Assembly: GCA_900618425.1 (NCBI GenBank)
Contig: UZAN01039505.1
Location: 86,486 to 150,485 of the forward strand
Reading direction: 5' to 3'
From: Echinostoma caproni
Lineage: Eukaryota; Platyhelminthes; Trematoda; Plagiorchiida; Echinostomatidae
Length of the DNA stretch: 64,000 nucleotides
A program made the translations under genes and the position numbers. Below the pieces are notes generated by a model, which worked only from the letters and a program-made list of their open reading frames with translations, searched no databases and was not told the DNA's origin. This document shows positions 42,101 to 50,674 of the stretch, one piece after another (the stretch's first letter is position 1; every line of letters begins with the position of its first letter).

Positions 42101-45100
42101 ATCTATTCTTTCTAATAAGATCTTGAAGGGGATGTTATTTGGACATTTAATTCAGCACAAAATCAGTTTATCTGATGTGATCAGACTGAAATGAACGTTC
42201 AAATATAGCCTCTCTGCAGATGTTCGCGGGATGTCAGGTTTGAAAAGACACAACGAAACACACACTAGTTTAGTTTTTCTCCGCAAACTGACACAGAAGC
42301 GTGTTACAACATTCCACCCGATATGAACGAACTGTGTGATGTTGATACACATGCCTGTCGTGCAATCACCCGGTCATTCCCGTCATATTTAGATCCTTGG
42401 CATAAGAGACGTTTGGACTGAGCCTATGCAAAATTAGCAGCTTTCAGTTGGAAATGTTAAAGGAAATTTACAACAAAGTGTAGTTGAACATGCTTCGACA
42501 TGCACAGGAACTGTATTTACACTTTACAATGAGCTTAGCTGTCACCTTTTTCGAAGTTATCTTAGGACAAAGAAAATACATTTTTGATGTTCCCTCATTA
42601 AAATAGCTCATTGCATTTCACAGTGGTTACCTCTAAGTTACTGAGACTAGTATCAAAGATTGTAGTACAAAATTTATTGGGTCCAGTTATCTTTTGTTAT
42701 TTGGAAAATGCTGGATATTTAGGCCAAGTTATGTCTGCCCATTGCCATAGTTTGGATGCTGACTTGCTTTTATTTGCAATAGTTGATCTGTCCGGAGACT
42801 ATGTTGAATCATCTTGAAATACTAGTTGTTGTTTCAAGATGAATACAGTAGGCAGTAAGTAGTAACAGAAAAGATAAGAGATAAAGGGAAATAATACCAG
42901 GGAAACGGATAATGGGGCAACATGCTGTTTTCCTTGTCAAAGAGGGCTTTGCCTTGTCCGATTGCAAGGACTCAGGCAGACATGTTGAAAAATTGGATGT
43001 ACTTTAAGCCACATGGACTACCCCGAATATTAGACCAAAATTAATTTAACGTAGATTCCTCATTAGTTCCTCTTCACGACGATGTGGGAATATCATGGAT
43101 GTTATTGTGAGCCGAACAGTTTGAAGTCCAAGCATGATAAGTCCTATTACATTATGACCAAAACCTGGAAGAGCACACAGGAAATGCACACCAAACTGCT
43201 CCTAACTTTATCGGTTCTTGCCTCATATGTGATAACAACTCTTGTGATTATATCAAAACAATGCTATTCCCATCAAAGGTGGATGCCAACGTAAATAAAC
43301 TTGAAGTTCTTTACTCAGCACGCGTTGAGCAAAGATCGTTCGCTGCACCTTCAGGCAAATCCAAACTAATGAATTCTAATAGAGTTCCTGAAACTGATCA
43401 CCTACTTGCAAGTATGTTAACTAGAATAATAGACAGTTTGATTCCCCGTTTTGTGCATATAAATTAGGAGCAAGTGACAAATACATTTGTAAGTAGTGCT
43501 GAAAGAAGCAAAACCTAAAGCGTACTCATCGATTAAACCCTTTAAGTTCAGTAAAGTGGACAGCATTATGAATACATTTTTGCCGTTCGCTGTTAGTGGT
43601 ACCTGCTCAATAGTTGCAGACCTAAGAGCGATAATTCTCAGTGTTCTGCTTGCATGATAAGTAATTTTACTGCAAAGAACATCTAAAATTTAGATGGTGA
43701 TTACAATCTGTATATTGGAATTTATATTTCTAATCGATGGTAAAGCTTGTAATATTTTACATGAGGTTGCACAGTCGTAGTGGCACTCTGCCCGAGGATG
43801 TTAGAATATTCATGCAATAGTACTTACCGTATCTCCTCGTTGAACGCTTCCAGTGTATTGCTTCCCGATTCCGAACTGGATTGGCAGGAATAGTCAATCA
43901 ATAATTGCATCAACAAGTTGTCAATCGGAATGGAAATGTCCAGCGTCAAATCTCCTTGGCCCACAATAAACTGCTCAATCATCAGACGGAATTTTGGAAA
44001 CAGTTCGGTGGCAACTTGCGTACAATTAATACTGCTCTGTTGTCCAACCGAGTCGGTGCGTCTATCGCACAAAGTGCGGTTCAGTTCCGCGCGAAATTGT
44101 TCCAGTGTTTGAAAGACCTCTTCTGCAGAATTGTGAAAACAGTCAGAAATATTTTGGTATAATATTCTACGGAAAATATGTGAATGAAGTATGAGCAAAT
44201 TATTTATTACTAAACTTTCCGACTGACTGTAAATGTTCCAAATTCAGACGGTCCATTTTTGTGAACCAAGTCAATCGCGCACAGACAAGACGAAATTAAA
44301 TGTAACTAATGTTTGCATTTCAGATGTGTTCAATCTTTTGAAAAATCTCTTAACTGGGAACCTAATCCACACATTTTACACTTAATTTACTAAAAATAAA
44401 ACACCTCAATGAAGAGACCTTTTGTCACCTTTTTACAACTCTCGGTTTCAAACGTTCAATCACTTGTTCGTCAAATATGACCGAGAAAATCCGCCACCTT
44501 TGTACCAAAGAATATAGTGTTGCCCATACAATAAAAATACAGGCAATCAATAGACGTCTAATGGTCTGGATAACCTCAGGTTGTGCCAGATTGCATAACC
44601 TTCACCTGCATTTGCTATCGAGAGAGAGGTAGGGATTCCAGAATTTCCAGCATCATTTATATCCCCAGAGCACACATCAACTAGGCCCGGATGCAATCAA
44701 CGCCCTGAATTCCCGCCGCCTGTCGCCCACCCCCACATAATATACAACTATTAAACTGCCGCCGCTCCAATAACTGTGTTCGTTATTGCCAGGCTATAGC
44801 CACTGTAAAGATGACACACGCGGTTATCGGATCAACTATCTCGGAACATTCCGGTAACATTCGTTTCCCGACATCACAAGGCTGTTGATCGCCGCCCGCA
44901 AAACGAGACCAGTTTGGTCGGCAGCGAAAGAGAGCGTTCCCGTATGTTTTTCTGACCAACAAAAAAAACCATTTGGAGAAACACCGGCACGTCCGCAAGC
45001 AATGTATCCTCTATGTCATTTGCCTCGGTATGGAGGTGTCTGTGAGGTATAAAATGAATACAAGTCGATTACGATACAGGCTTGCAATGATAAAATTACA

Positions 45101-48100
45101 CTTCTCCCCTCCCTACTCCGGAACATTTGTTTCATCTCACTCCGGCTACCCATCTCTTTTCAGTAGGCATATTTGTTATTCGCATTCAGTTTATGAAATA
45201 GAGCACTAAAAGGTATGTGAGTGGAACGCAGGTATTTTTCTTCGCGATGCAACTATTTCCAAGATTTAGAATCATGATGACATTTTCGTTACCGTTTCGT
45301 ACAAGGAACTAAGGAAAACAGCCGGGTCACAAATAATTCAGTGTCTACTATTTTTCTACGCGGCACTGCGTTAGACTGTGACCAGTTATGGAAAAACGAG
45401 CCCTCCGGTTTGTATTGACATTGGAATCGAAATGACTTCATTCAATCATGGAATTTGCAAATTCATGTAACATATGAAACATCTGTTCCAACAACTTTTC
45501 TATAAAAATTGGACAATCAACGAGTTACCAGAGCGCAAACCTTCCATATCGATAGCTCTTTAAGTGTGTCCATTCTTGATCATGGCCTAGATGTATTGTT
45601 CCCAAGGCGACTTTTACTGTGAACCTCAGGAGAAGGCACCAGCGGTTCAATCGAAAGCATCTAATCTAGTATTCATTTGTGGGGAACATTTGCAGGACAG
45701 CGGTATACAAACAAGATAGGGAGAAGACGAATGACTTCCGAGGTCTTCGCTTCTATCCACCTTGTCACTAACCCACTATCTCAAACACACATCTGTCGAT
45801 GAGAAGATTAATGCGGTAACGGAGGTGTGCATTAGATAACAGAGGGTTTCTTCACAACTTTCATAATTACGTGATTGAATGAACTTGTTTCGATCGCATT
45901 ACATGGCTTCAATTAGCAATGCCCAACGTGAAGTTTTTCCTATTAGTTTGAACACAACAGTAAATATAATCTTTCCACCGTTGTTTTACAAAAGCCGACA
46001 TTAGAATTTCCTCTTAGGAATTTTATTTATTCTGAGAAATATGTACTCTTACGAATTAATGTAACTTGGGTACAATTAAAAAAAGAAAACCGAACTTTTA
46101 AAAAAGAAAACGGAGTTTAGCATTACACATTTCATTCAGTCAGTGCAAAACTCCACATATAGAAAGCATTAAAGCCAAACAAATACCTTTTAGTGTAGCG
46201 TTCATTTCAAGAACGAATCTTGTTGAATAGGAAGAGCTTAAGATGGATTTATAGTTATGTACCGTTAAAATTTTCACGAGGTTCGTAATTCTTTTTATCC
46301 ACTAATACATTGCGGTTGTTGCTGTTGACTATTAAAATGAAGATATTCTGCGCGGTTTGGATTAGTAAAACCATTTTGATTGAAAGCCATTTTATGAGAC
46401 ACCGGAAATAAGGAAATCCCACTGATCATTAATGTCACTGCTAAATAGCAGTAGCGCGAGTTGAGAACCAAGTAAATGCTCAGTGAACACTGGTGTTTGA
46501 CATTTCAGGCAAAGTCTGTTTAGTGAAGAAAACGCACAGTTAAAATTTTGATAGGTTGTATATAATTTGAATCAGTATAGTTGGAAAACACTGTGAAACA
46601 AAATTTTATCGTCCGAGTTTATTAAAGCAAACTTCAATTTTATCGGTAGGGGTTTTGATATGTGATATATTGGACTTGACTAGAAGATTTGATTTGCACT
46701 CAAGCAATTTCACAAGTTTTATCTATAATTTGATCGGCCTTGCGTGTTCGTTCCAGAGGTGTGTGTGTGGGGGGGGGAATCGGTCTGGCAAAGAAAACGG
46801 GATATTTCAAATAGTTACATACAGACTGAAATCGGTAAAATCGTTCGACTTCACCTATGCTTAGAGCGAATTGGAGCCAACCATCTCACAAGATAGCTTC
46901 GAAGGTTTTGCTAGCTCTACATCCTCGTTCCGAAATGGGGACAAAATTCGGTTGTTGTATTGGCTAAACACATCGCGTTGTCGATGAAGTACCATTCGGG
47001 AATCGAATTGATTACCCTTGACAGGTAAGAAACATTTCATTTTTCAGTATCCCTTATGGTATTTTCTGGGACCACTTCGTTTGCTGATTTTGAGAACAGT
47101 CCGATGAGTAAGATCATTTGATAGAGCCAGATTGGACAGAGCTGTGATCAATGTTTACGAAAGTGTTCCAAAATGACGCAATACGTGATTCTTCCATCCT
47201 GAGAGCTGATCAGCAAATATACGAAAGTCTCTATCACGTTTAGTCGACACTGGATCACACCTCTTGGTACACATGTCTCCATTCTTTTTTATTTAGTTTT
47301 AGTAATCGTATTTTACCAGATACTCAAATCAACGCGCTTGATTAGGTAAATACGTAATTTGATTCACTGAAAGAAAATAACGGTCAAACTACACCGCACA
47401 ATAATGTGGCCTTTCATTAATGAATAAGTTCAACAAACTGCTGATCCAATTAAAAACATTATGACAATATTCAAACAAGGGAGGAGGGTGCATGATGTGT
47501 TTTCCACGTTCCATTGTTCAAGGATTGAATTTTGCCCACGGCTGATGTACAACAGATTTGCTAGACACAATGGGCAGTAGAGGTGTTTCAGTATAACCCA
47601 AACAGCCATTCAGAAGAATTGATTTGGCCTCTTTTATTCTAAAGATGCTTCCATTTCCGAAAACGTTGGCACTGCCGTTGGATTTGTACATACTTTCCTT
47701 GTTTGGTATTTCCACCATCAGTGAAACAACCCGTGCGCCGACTGTCAGAATAAATTCAGCAATTAATTCTACTCAAAGGCTGTCCGAATTTGTGACAGTC
47801 ACAATACCTAGCGTATAATACATCAGGAATGATTAATTGATGTACGTGTACGGTAATTAAAAACTCTGTTGTTTACCTATGTCCGAGTGTCACTGACGCT
47901 CGGCATTATCCGCGCCACCGTCATTGTAACCCACTAGTAATAGTGCATTAAGCACGTACTGCTTTTCATTGACAGCAACTTCACATTTTCTATCCCGAGT
48001 TTCGGACCTAATTTGATTGTTTCTGCACATCGGATGTTCTCAGAGTGATGATATAACGGGTGAATGTGACAAGATTATCTATTTTTATGTACACTAGTAT

Positions 48101-50445
48101 CGGCATTGTCATTCATGCGTTGCACTTTCTGAGTTCTAAATTCCGCTTAGGTCGACACAATTAGTAACTTGTCAAACGCGATTTCAGAAAGAGAAGTATA
48201 ATAATTGGAGTATGAAGGTTGCAAAAGTTTGGTGGATAAAAAAACCGATAACTGTTAAAACATTTCCGCATACGATGCCCGTAGATGAAAACAGACCGAT
48301 TTCAACTAACCTAACAGTTGAGTTCAACTTGGCAGTGAGAAAATCCGGCCATGCTGTTCATATAGTCTTCCATGCAGTTGAAGTGATTTGTAAAACTTCA
48401 TCGATGATTAAGCTTTCAGCTAGACACTAAGGTGATTTGCAAATCAAAGCCAACATTATCTTGAGTAACAAGAATGTCCTAATAAAGGATACCTAACTGT
48501 AGAGTTTTCTCAGTTAGACAGGAATGATAGTAATCAAGAGGTTGTAGTTTTGCATAGCATCCTGCACACATTGGTTTTGCCAGGAACATCATGCGTGGTG
48601 GTTCACAGCTTCATCCCTCTACCTTCAGATCCTCGTTAATCTTCTGCGATTTTGTGAATGTACACTCTCTATTTATCTGTAGTATGATTAATAGGACCGT
48701 CAGTGTTTTGTCCGAGGTCAAAGCTATCATTTTGTCCCAGGTCAAGACCACCAGCCGTTGCCTATGAGCGATAATTTTTATCGGTCAGTAGTCTTGCTCG
48801 CTCTTTGTGGTCACAATGCGCAATATGCGTTTAGGCTCTCAGAGCCGTAAATTACATTCCTGACTGCAAACCCTCAGAGACATTGAGGGGTTTGAGAATC
48901 AACTAGCGCGAGAGATGATATGTACTTTTCACTATGACCGGAAAACCTGAAAGGTTAGGAGATCGAAAATGGCACCATCATAGGTTGATTGACTTCACCT
49001 GTCACATGGGGTCAGAGTTCTTTAAGCTGCAAGGTTCTGATGCGTTTCTATTCGCGGATTCACACACTAATTAATGATGATGCATTCAAGATTACTTTCC
49101 GATTTTTGCACGTCATCATTAATCTGTTCGGGTCAGTTACGTCCATAATTTCCCAACTTTTATCAGTCCAGGTTTTGTTTCCAAGTCATAGTATAGGGAG
49201 ACTAAAGTATAGTGAGACATTACATTTTTTCGAATACACTAATCTTCAAAGTACCAAGTATTTATAGGAGCCTATCTCATTCGCACAGATTAGTTTGTTA
49301 CATTGATTTCATAAATCACACAGTAGTACTTGTTTTTAAATTTCCTAAACTGGTTTAATTAAGTTACATCAATATGTGTTGCTAACGAAAGTCCAGTTGG
49401 ATTTGCCTGATTTTGTCTCATTTCCTTTAGTTCTTTTATATGAGAGGATAAATAAATTGCTGAAGTTCTGGCTGATCTCAAATGCCGTTTTTTACGTATT
49501 ATTGTAACGGACAAATAGACTATCATCGGAAGTTTACCTTTGACGTAGTGCTGAAATGAACTACTTCATTTTAGCGTCCACCCAACCGATTAGTGAAAAT
49601 ATCACTGATAAGGCGTTAGTGTAGAGTCCAATTCGTTTTCGATGCTACCGAAGAAGAGATCGAAATACCGATTTCTTTTAGCGTTACGTCAGATAAGTTG
49701 TGAGAACACTCTGTGAAAAACAATCGATGAAAATGTGTGTGTGAACATTAGATGTACATTTTACGTCACACGTCAAATGCATACTTATTCTCAGAGCGAC
49801 CAAACAAGAGTCGCGGACAACAGATGATCGTATTTCAACCAAACAACCGGCAGATATTATTGGATACACAAATTGAGCAACACTGTGAATATCACAGTTG
49901 TTTATATTTCAATAATAATTTGGTCGATCAAAAACAGATATTACTGCACCGTCCGGTATGTGCATCGCATTAAACTACATCTGGTTCCGTGCATTACGGT
50001 AGCTTCTTTGATCTCCCCCTACATTAGCTCTGTCAACATACTTTGATATCACACAGGACTCAATTTTTATGTGGCTGTTATAACGACAACGCATTTGGGT
50101 AACTCATCAAACCTTTCCAAATATCGAAAAGAAAGAACAGTAAACCACGATGTTTTACCTCTCAAGGATAATCGGAGATTAGCCACCTCGGACGACCATC
50201 GATTCAAATAAGCGGACAAACTTTGATGCAGTTCTTCTGTGGTTCGACGCAGCAACTGTACTTCTAATTCGGCTGTGCAACAAGAATCCTCAGGCGACTG
50301 GTCTGAACTTCGCGGATTGCACAAACTGTGATATGCCCATTCGCGTTTGTCTTCACTACCGGCAGACCCAGAATTAGGCCAGATGGGAAAACCCGCACCA
50401 ATACCTCGAGCAAGTGATTGGAATGATAATGGACCGGGAGGAGTA
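1..50445 (-). CDS. glypican, heparan sulfate proteoglycan core protein (12 exons, both ends missing)
   Basis: Glypicans are secreted, GPI-anchored core proteins that carry heparan sulfate near the membrane and modulate Wnt, Hedgehog, BMP and FGF signalling. Twelve minus-strand exons join with matching phase at all eleven junctions and give about 777 codons. Family hallmarks appear in order: SCCTAELEV (the CC-x-x-E motif), ELFPKFRLMIEQFIVGQGDL in the helical N-lobe, LCIQKLMRMHHCALCAG and PCSELC in the central Cys block, a lone QCAG, then LW-x6-LC and QCWNG, and an acidic tail with Ser-Gly pairs. Usual glypicans are about 550-600 residues, so this one is long. The extra length lies in an Arg/Thr-rich N-lobe insertion and in the tail. 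The signal peptide and first Cys should lie upstream (higher coordinates), and the GPI signal beyond position 1. The orthologue subtype (dally-like GPC4/6 group or GPC3/5 group) was not decided. Family assignment is firm; exact exon ends rest on splice consensus and phase. Confidence 0.92.
176..273 (-). other. 98-bp glypican intron
   Basis: Short intron with gtaggt at its 5' end and ttgtattgtaccag at its 3' end. It is far below the average size in this gene. Confidence 0.85.
274..458 (-). CDS. glypican stalk exon
   Basis: The acceptor is catctttatttctag and the donor is CGAACAAG/gtaggt. Two bases complete Gly with the previous exon; the exon ends in phase 0. The product is acidic and polar (INSEETGESLGLLAYGSMLG, then DQPLADMDSSSLQEDQGRQR) and without cysteines, as expected of the glypican stalk that carries glycosaminoglycan sites. 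Residue-level similarity to known glypicans is not visible here; support is from open frame, strong splice sites and phase. Confidence 0.88.
2805..3290 (+). repeat. left inverted arm of the fold-back element
   Basis: Reverse complement of 3778-4263, with only scattered mismatches, mostly near the inner end (for example ACC-TTG against ATC-ATG around 3271-3275). The last matching block is gtgggaaattcagag. Confidence 0.9.
3778..4263 (-). repeat. right inverted arm of the fold-back element
   Basis: Partner of 2805-3290 at equal length. Its inner 30 bases also encode the start of the retained transposase fragment (IMWEILRSPDL), so the arm extends into former coding sequence. This suggests the palindrome arose by duplication of one element end together with adjacent coding DNA. 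Confidence 0.88.
4266..4882 (+). mobile_element. CR1-like LINE, 3' part of reverse transcriptase
   Basis: Plus-strand translation shows LRRLSFQLRKLRQFRTPQSV, then FVHQCVSPILLYCSPIVFPG and LKHDFKIIRRGL. This is the region after the polymerase domain of CR1-type LINEs (typically LR-x-FG-x-P...LP-x-x-LYCSP-x-x-FPG-LLK-x-DF). Similar decayed frames with stops continue to about 4790. The copy ends in an AATAC tandem tail (4860-4882), as CR1 elements end in short repeats. It starts at the TA target of the mariner element. Multiple stops make it inactive. Confidence 0.7.
4860..4882 (+). repeat. AATAC simple repeat, LINE 3' tail
   Basis: About four and a half perfect copies of aatac at the end of the CR1-like fragment. 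Confidence 0.8.
4915..5490 (+). mobile_element. second LINE fragment, reverse transcriptase C-terminal region
   Basis: Across frameshifts the plus strand reads FGRFNSTLFPRLLLVYVRP, MATKMVKGWRWFTYDERL, then YRRIRGDLILTY and LRRHRFKLLIPKCRLECQLQ, and finally RVCSTRNSLPPH and GSFKWKLDE. This is the widespread LINE ending (R-x-x-F-x-x-R...ATK...L-x-YEERL...YRR-x-RGDLI...RV...WNSLP...FK-x-LD). At least three frame changes and several stops show it is dead. It is a different family from the neighbouring 4266-4882 copy. Confidence 0.75.
7055..7095 (+). repeat. LINE-tail repeat, copy 1
   Basis: Resembles the 3' end of the CR1-like fragment at 11200-11240. It sits just left of the glypican exon at 7143. 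Upstream sequence (6770-7050) is open on the plus strand but not recognisable as LINE. Confidence 0.45.
7143..7347 (-). CDS. glypican exon, last helix of the core and start of the stalk
   Basis: The acceptor is gttttgtcttcatag and the donor is AACCGAG/gtgagt. The exon starts in phase 0 and ends in phase 1. The product begins KEMATRRANELLVRASRDL and has FLGELQAYNSIQRRGN, aligning with the final glypican helix (RQ-x-x-x-L...M-x-x-KLK-x-AYNG) that ends the folded core. It then passes into an acidic, Ser/Pro-rich stretch (APASMNSEENDVPESW), the beginning of the flexible membrane-proximal stalk. Confidence 0.92.
7348..8865 (-). other. 1.5-kb glypican intron
   Basis: AT-rich intron with no recognisable repeat or coding remnant. 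Confidence 0.7.
8866..9100 (-). CDS. glypican exon after CWNG, with RRQR site
   Basis: The acceptor is ccattctccgtgcag. The first base completes Arg, giving GTAKGR/FHFDRCEFC. The product continues KFGSGNDGTRSASNILIPP, then GRRQRTSHIPSK, then ELTEPEIDNLAIGPIHVV. In other glypicans this region runs from GRY through a Gly/Asn-rich stretch with NPEV to the last helix. RRQR matches the R-x-x-R furin consensus, but sits later than the usual furin position. The donor, CAAGAG/gttaac, is a weak GT site (T at +3, not purine), yet it gives the required phase 0. Confidence 0.85.
10735..11248 (+). mobile_element. CR1-like LINE 3' fragment
   Basis: The plus strand reads IKKDFKLLSRSITDLSSSSG, then ISRETICHFIISQHTKSC and HLLHQDL, corresponding to the CR1 region after LLK-x-DF (LK-x-DF-x-LL-x-R...HPL). 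It is the same family region as LKHDFKIIRRGL at 4266-4882. The copy ends in a tail with acttgattt repeats (11223-11246) like those at many fluke LINE 3' ends. The start is uncertain. Confidence 0.62.
11200..11240 (+). repeat. LINE-tail repeat, copy 2
   Basis: The segment cgttggagtgcataaagc... followed by ggacttgatttaactt closely resembles 7055-7095 (cgtttgggcgcataaagc... then ggacttgattcgactt), about 80% identical by eye. Confidence 0.5.
12555..12673 (-). CDS. glypican exon with the CWNG motif
   Basis: The exon encodes MDQMADLWTRASSALCTES, a short Ser-rich stretch, and DQCWNGTAKGR. The LW-x6-LC and CWNG-x-x-x-GR elements correspond to the glypican signature FWSSLP-x-x-LC...CWNG-x-x-x-GRY. 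The donor is AAAGGAAG/gtgaga, ending in phase 2. The acceptor (gtataaag at 12674) has a pyrimidine tract about 35 bases upstream and is the only choice that keeps phase 0 with the previous exon while avoiding an upstream in-frame stop. Confidence 0.9.
13216..13345 (+). repeat. dispersed repeat, probable Penelope-like 3' end
   Basis: The stretch tataaaatgtgacgtattaa, then ccagttgatgagttaccg, then aagcttctttgctaaattgc matches 16915-17041, which follows directly after a Penelope-like element. Both copies are preceded by a T-rich stretch with ttctctt. It is therefore probably a 5'-truncated copy of the same element's 3' untranslated region. Confidence 0.5.
13788..13801 (+). repeat. TC dinucleotide microsatellite
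   Basis: Seven TC units. Confidence 0.8.
14758..14907 (-). CDS. glypican exon with lone Cys and following linker
   Basis: The product starts LQPQCAGTEKLLEILGTE, has an acidic linker (SSMKDDSDT) and ends LQSYRKLLQHLKMK. The single Cys followed by Gly matches the VF-x-x-CG-x-P position of glypicans, and the ending matches the helix before the FW-x-x-LP-x-x-LC segment. The donor is AATGAAA/gtaagt. Two acceptors keep the frame: after gaaag at 14908, or after ccgcag at 14896, which would make the exon 12 bases shorter. The exon is phase 0 at both ends. Vertebrate glypicans often have a furin site in this linker; none is obvious here. Confidence 0.85.
14908..17771 (-). other. 2.9-kb glypican intron with Penelope-like element
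   Basis: Contains the Penelope-like element (16140-17041). The rest (14908-16130 and 17050-17771) shows nothing recognisable. Confidence 0.7.
16140..17041 (+). mobile_element. Penelope-like retroelement, 3' part with GIY-YIG-type region
   Basis: The plus strand reads ELSFIRDVFLQNGHPERFV, PIYISLPFKGD, ALRNTFHAPKLRVVF and FCVYLFTCSCVVTHISRTSR, then RRLSTRVREHHPAWLN and HLVESDHTANATEAFR. This is the Penelope order: end of reverse transcriptase, linker, then the GIY-YIG endonuclease (typically VY-x-FTCSCG-x-x-YIGRT-x-R-x-L-x-x-R-x-x-EH). After a frameshift near 16650 it continues GIRLHNLPLCAQKQFV, then a Pro/Thr-rich end. The catalytic YIG appears as HIS, an early stop lies near 16240, and the N-terminal polymerase is missing, so it is a dead 5'-truncated copy. 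Positions 16840-17041 are probably its 3' UTR. Confidence 0.83.
17772..17899 (-). CDS. glypican exon, helices after the cysteine block
   Basis: The acceptor has a strong pyrimidine tract (cttttcacccctttcctaatctatag); the donor is AATTGG/gtgagc. It starts by completing an Asp codon and ends in phase 0. The product begins TIKIAANTFLDKPQLSMMVQ and continues through RLIAYFRHLL. In other glypicans this segment holds the helix with VKIS-x-AI, just before the Cys of the CG-x-P motif. Sequence identity is low here; support is from position, open frame, splice sites and phase. The intron to the microexon is only 165 bp. Confidence 0.8.
17900..18064 (-). other. 165-bp glypican intron
   Basis: Short intron (gtgagc ... 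ctaatctatag) between the microexon and the next exon. No other features. Confidence 0.75.
18065..18118 (-). CDS. glypican 54-bp microexon
   Basis: The acceptor is tttttgcgcacag and the donor is TCTGAGG/gtgagc. The exon has phase 1 at both ends. The 54 bases encode IFRLLQPIFHSPTVSSE between split Ala and Asp codons. Joined to the preceding WKRFT, this matches in spacing the glypican helix after the conserved Trp (W-x-x-F-x-x-x-M...ERL-x-GP-x-x-x-E). It is short, and its support comes from phase, spacing and the splice sites together. Confidence 0.75.
18119..19733 (-). other. 1.6-kb glypican intron
   Basis: AT-rich; nothing recognised. Confidence 0.7.
19734..19902 (-). CDS. glypican central cysteine-block exon
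   Basis: This is the most diagnostic exon. It reads AAQGLCIQKLMRMHHCALCAG, then TRPCSELCLTITASCLQPL, then SELHTPWKRF. In glypicans this is the C-x6-MKM-x-YC-x-x-C-x-G...KPC-x-x-YC-x-N...GC...EL-x-x-W block, and every cysteine plus the closing Trp is present. The acceptor is ctccatttctaccttcag and the donor is TTTCACAG/gtaagt. The exon starts in phase 0, matching the previous exon, and ends in phase 1. Confidence 0.95.
21255..21345 (+). mobile_element. tRNA-derived SINE candidate
   Basis: An A-box-like stretch (ccacgtggtaaaggtcacc) is followed about 45 bases later by a clear B box (gtgttcgaatcccacc), the internal RNA polymerase III promoter of tRNA-derived SINEs. It does not fold as an intact tRNA, and no clear tail was seen. 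Confidence 0.45.
21955..22134 (+). pseudogene. Cys-rich, PHD-finger-like coding remnant (unconfirmed)
   Basis: Sixty open codons follow a stop and end at a stop. They begin CTACGNHFYASCN, pass through GHLDCVRVKADKCND and end SCRRVNTKC. The start resembles the second half of a PHD finger as in KMT2-type proteins (C-x-x-CG-x-HYH-x-x-C followed by W-x-C-x-x-C), but the metal-binding His is Tyr and the following pairs are incomplete. A splice-donor-like gtaaag occurs at 22038. It lies inside an intron, on the opposite strand. It could be a decayed exon copy or chance. Confidence 0.25.
32309..32639 (-). CDS. glypican N-lobe exon with Arg/Thr-rich insertion
   Basis: The acceptor is a long pyrimidine tract ending ctgtttcag; the donor is AAGGAT/gtgagg. 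The first base completes an Arg codon from the previous exon, and the exon ends in phase 0. The start reads CHKYCQARLNLILDSL and the end reads YSPELLFTIRLNRILMQALE, which matches the family segment where a PFG-x-x-P turn precedes the helix leading into the QGL region. Between them is an insertion with a run of six arginines (LALRKRRRRRRQ), then TQIGTTPTTTQSG and an Asn/Gln-rich stretch. I know of no such insertion in vertebrate glypicans. It could be a processing site, a disordered loop or a basic ligand-binding patch. Confidence 0.9.
39703..39711 (+). repeat. C homopolymer
   Basis: Nine consecutive C residues. Confidence 0.8.
39840..40680 (+). mobile_element. CR1-like LINE, AP-endonuclease region
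   Basis: The plus strand reads SSMLGKVDEVVDIIGKK, then IIMLQESWLHEEIP, RYNLYWVDCP and RERGGGIRSYVSDNW. After a stop and frameshift it continues VDEFNRYDVTF, LGLQALVIFPT, LDLVFTTKPKYF and APLSSSDHFIL. This follows the LINE endonuclease order: N-x-RS-x-x-K..., TE-x-WL, GY-x-x-x-R-x-DR-x-x-RGGG, GDFN, then LDL, then SSDH. The GDFN motif is changed to VDEFN, and stops lie near 40325, 40478 and 40570, so it is inactive. Upstream coding-like sequence from about 39840 may be its preceding region. Confidence 0.8.
43828..44122 (-). CDS. glypican N-lobe helical exon
   Basis: The acceptor is ...gttttcacaattctgcag and the donor is ATACG/gtaagt, both strong. The exon enters with two bases (completing Glu across the junction) and leaves in phase 2. 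The product continues the N-terminal helices (EEVFQTLEQFRAELNRTL, then ELFPKFRLMIEQFIVGQGDL and IDNLLMQLLIDYSC). This aligns in order with the family segment that normally reads like ELF-x-L-x-x-EL...YY-x-x-GN-x-NL...F-x-x-LL. A Ser-rich stretch (SCQSSSESGSN) near the end probably forms a surface loop. Confidence 0.9.
44123..50158 (-). other. 6.0-kb glypican intron
   Basis: No recognised element. Positions 44560-45010 are locally GC-rich compared with the rest of the intron. Positions 47518-47818 and 48212-48430 have longer open frames on both strands but no identifiable product. A GT/G run lies at 46758-46778. Confidence 0.6.
50159..50445 (-). CDS. glypican exon with N-terminal CC motif (first exon found)
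   Basis: The exon encodes a Pro/Ser/Gly-rich lead, then REWAYHSLC, then SPEDSCCTAELEVQLL and an amphipathic helix (EELHQSLSAYLNRW). The C-C pair followed by an acidic residue matches the conserved N-terminal Cys group of glypicans, where the motif follows the signal peptide and first Cys by about 40 residues. The donor is TTGAGAG/gtaaaa, leaving phase 1. The acceptor chosen is ...tgtccttcag at 50446. Alternatives at about 50477 or 50485 would add up to 13 residues in the same frame, although they need a different incoming phase. No signal peptide lies in this exon, so at least one exon is missing upstream. Confidence 0.85.
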
Positions 50446-50647
50446 CTGAAGGACAATTGCAGGTTCTTTGACCAAACTGAATCCACTGGAATTGTGACGA
50501 TTTGGAATAAAGCAAAAAGTAACGACTGCGGTTAGTGGCTATAAAGTATTAATTCGATTGAATGTTACGTGCGTGAACAACATTGGATGATTCGATCATG
50601 ATGGTTATACTCATCATAACAACAACATAAGCTAAAAGCATGAATTG

Positions 50648-50674
50648 TTATTATTATTATCATTATTATTATTT
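50648..50674 (+). repeat. TTA trinucleotide microsatellite
   Basis: About nine TTA/ATT units with one C interruption. Confidence 0.8.

Larger units (their letters stand above)
32640..43827 (-). other. 11.2-kb glypican intron
   Basis: Contains a CR1-like endonuclease fragment (39840-40680) and a C9 homopolymer (39703-39711). Positions 38640-39010 hold two consecutive plus-strand open frames of 60 and 65 codons without recognisable product. Nothing recognised in 32640-38600 or 40700-43827. Confidence 0.65.

Noticed and set aside
1..50445. The minus-strand exons as part of BAG6 or SZT2
   Set aside because: Single exons showed loose resemblance to both, but only glypican explains the CC motif, the HCALC/PCSELC block, CWNG and the Ser-Gly tail together, in order and in phase.
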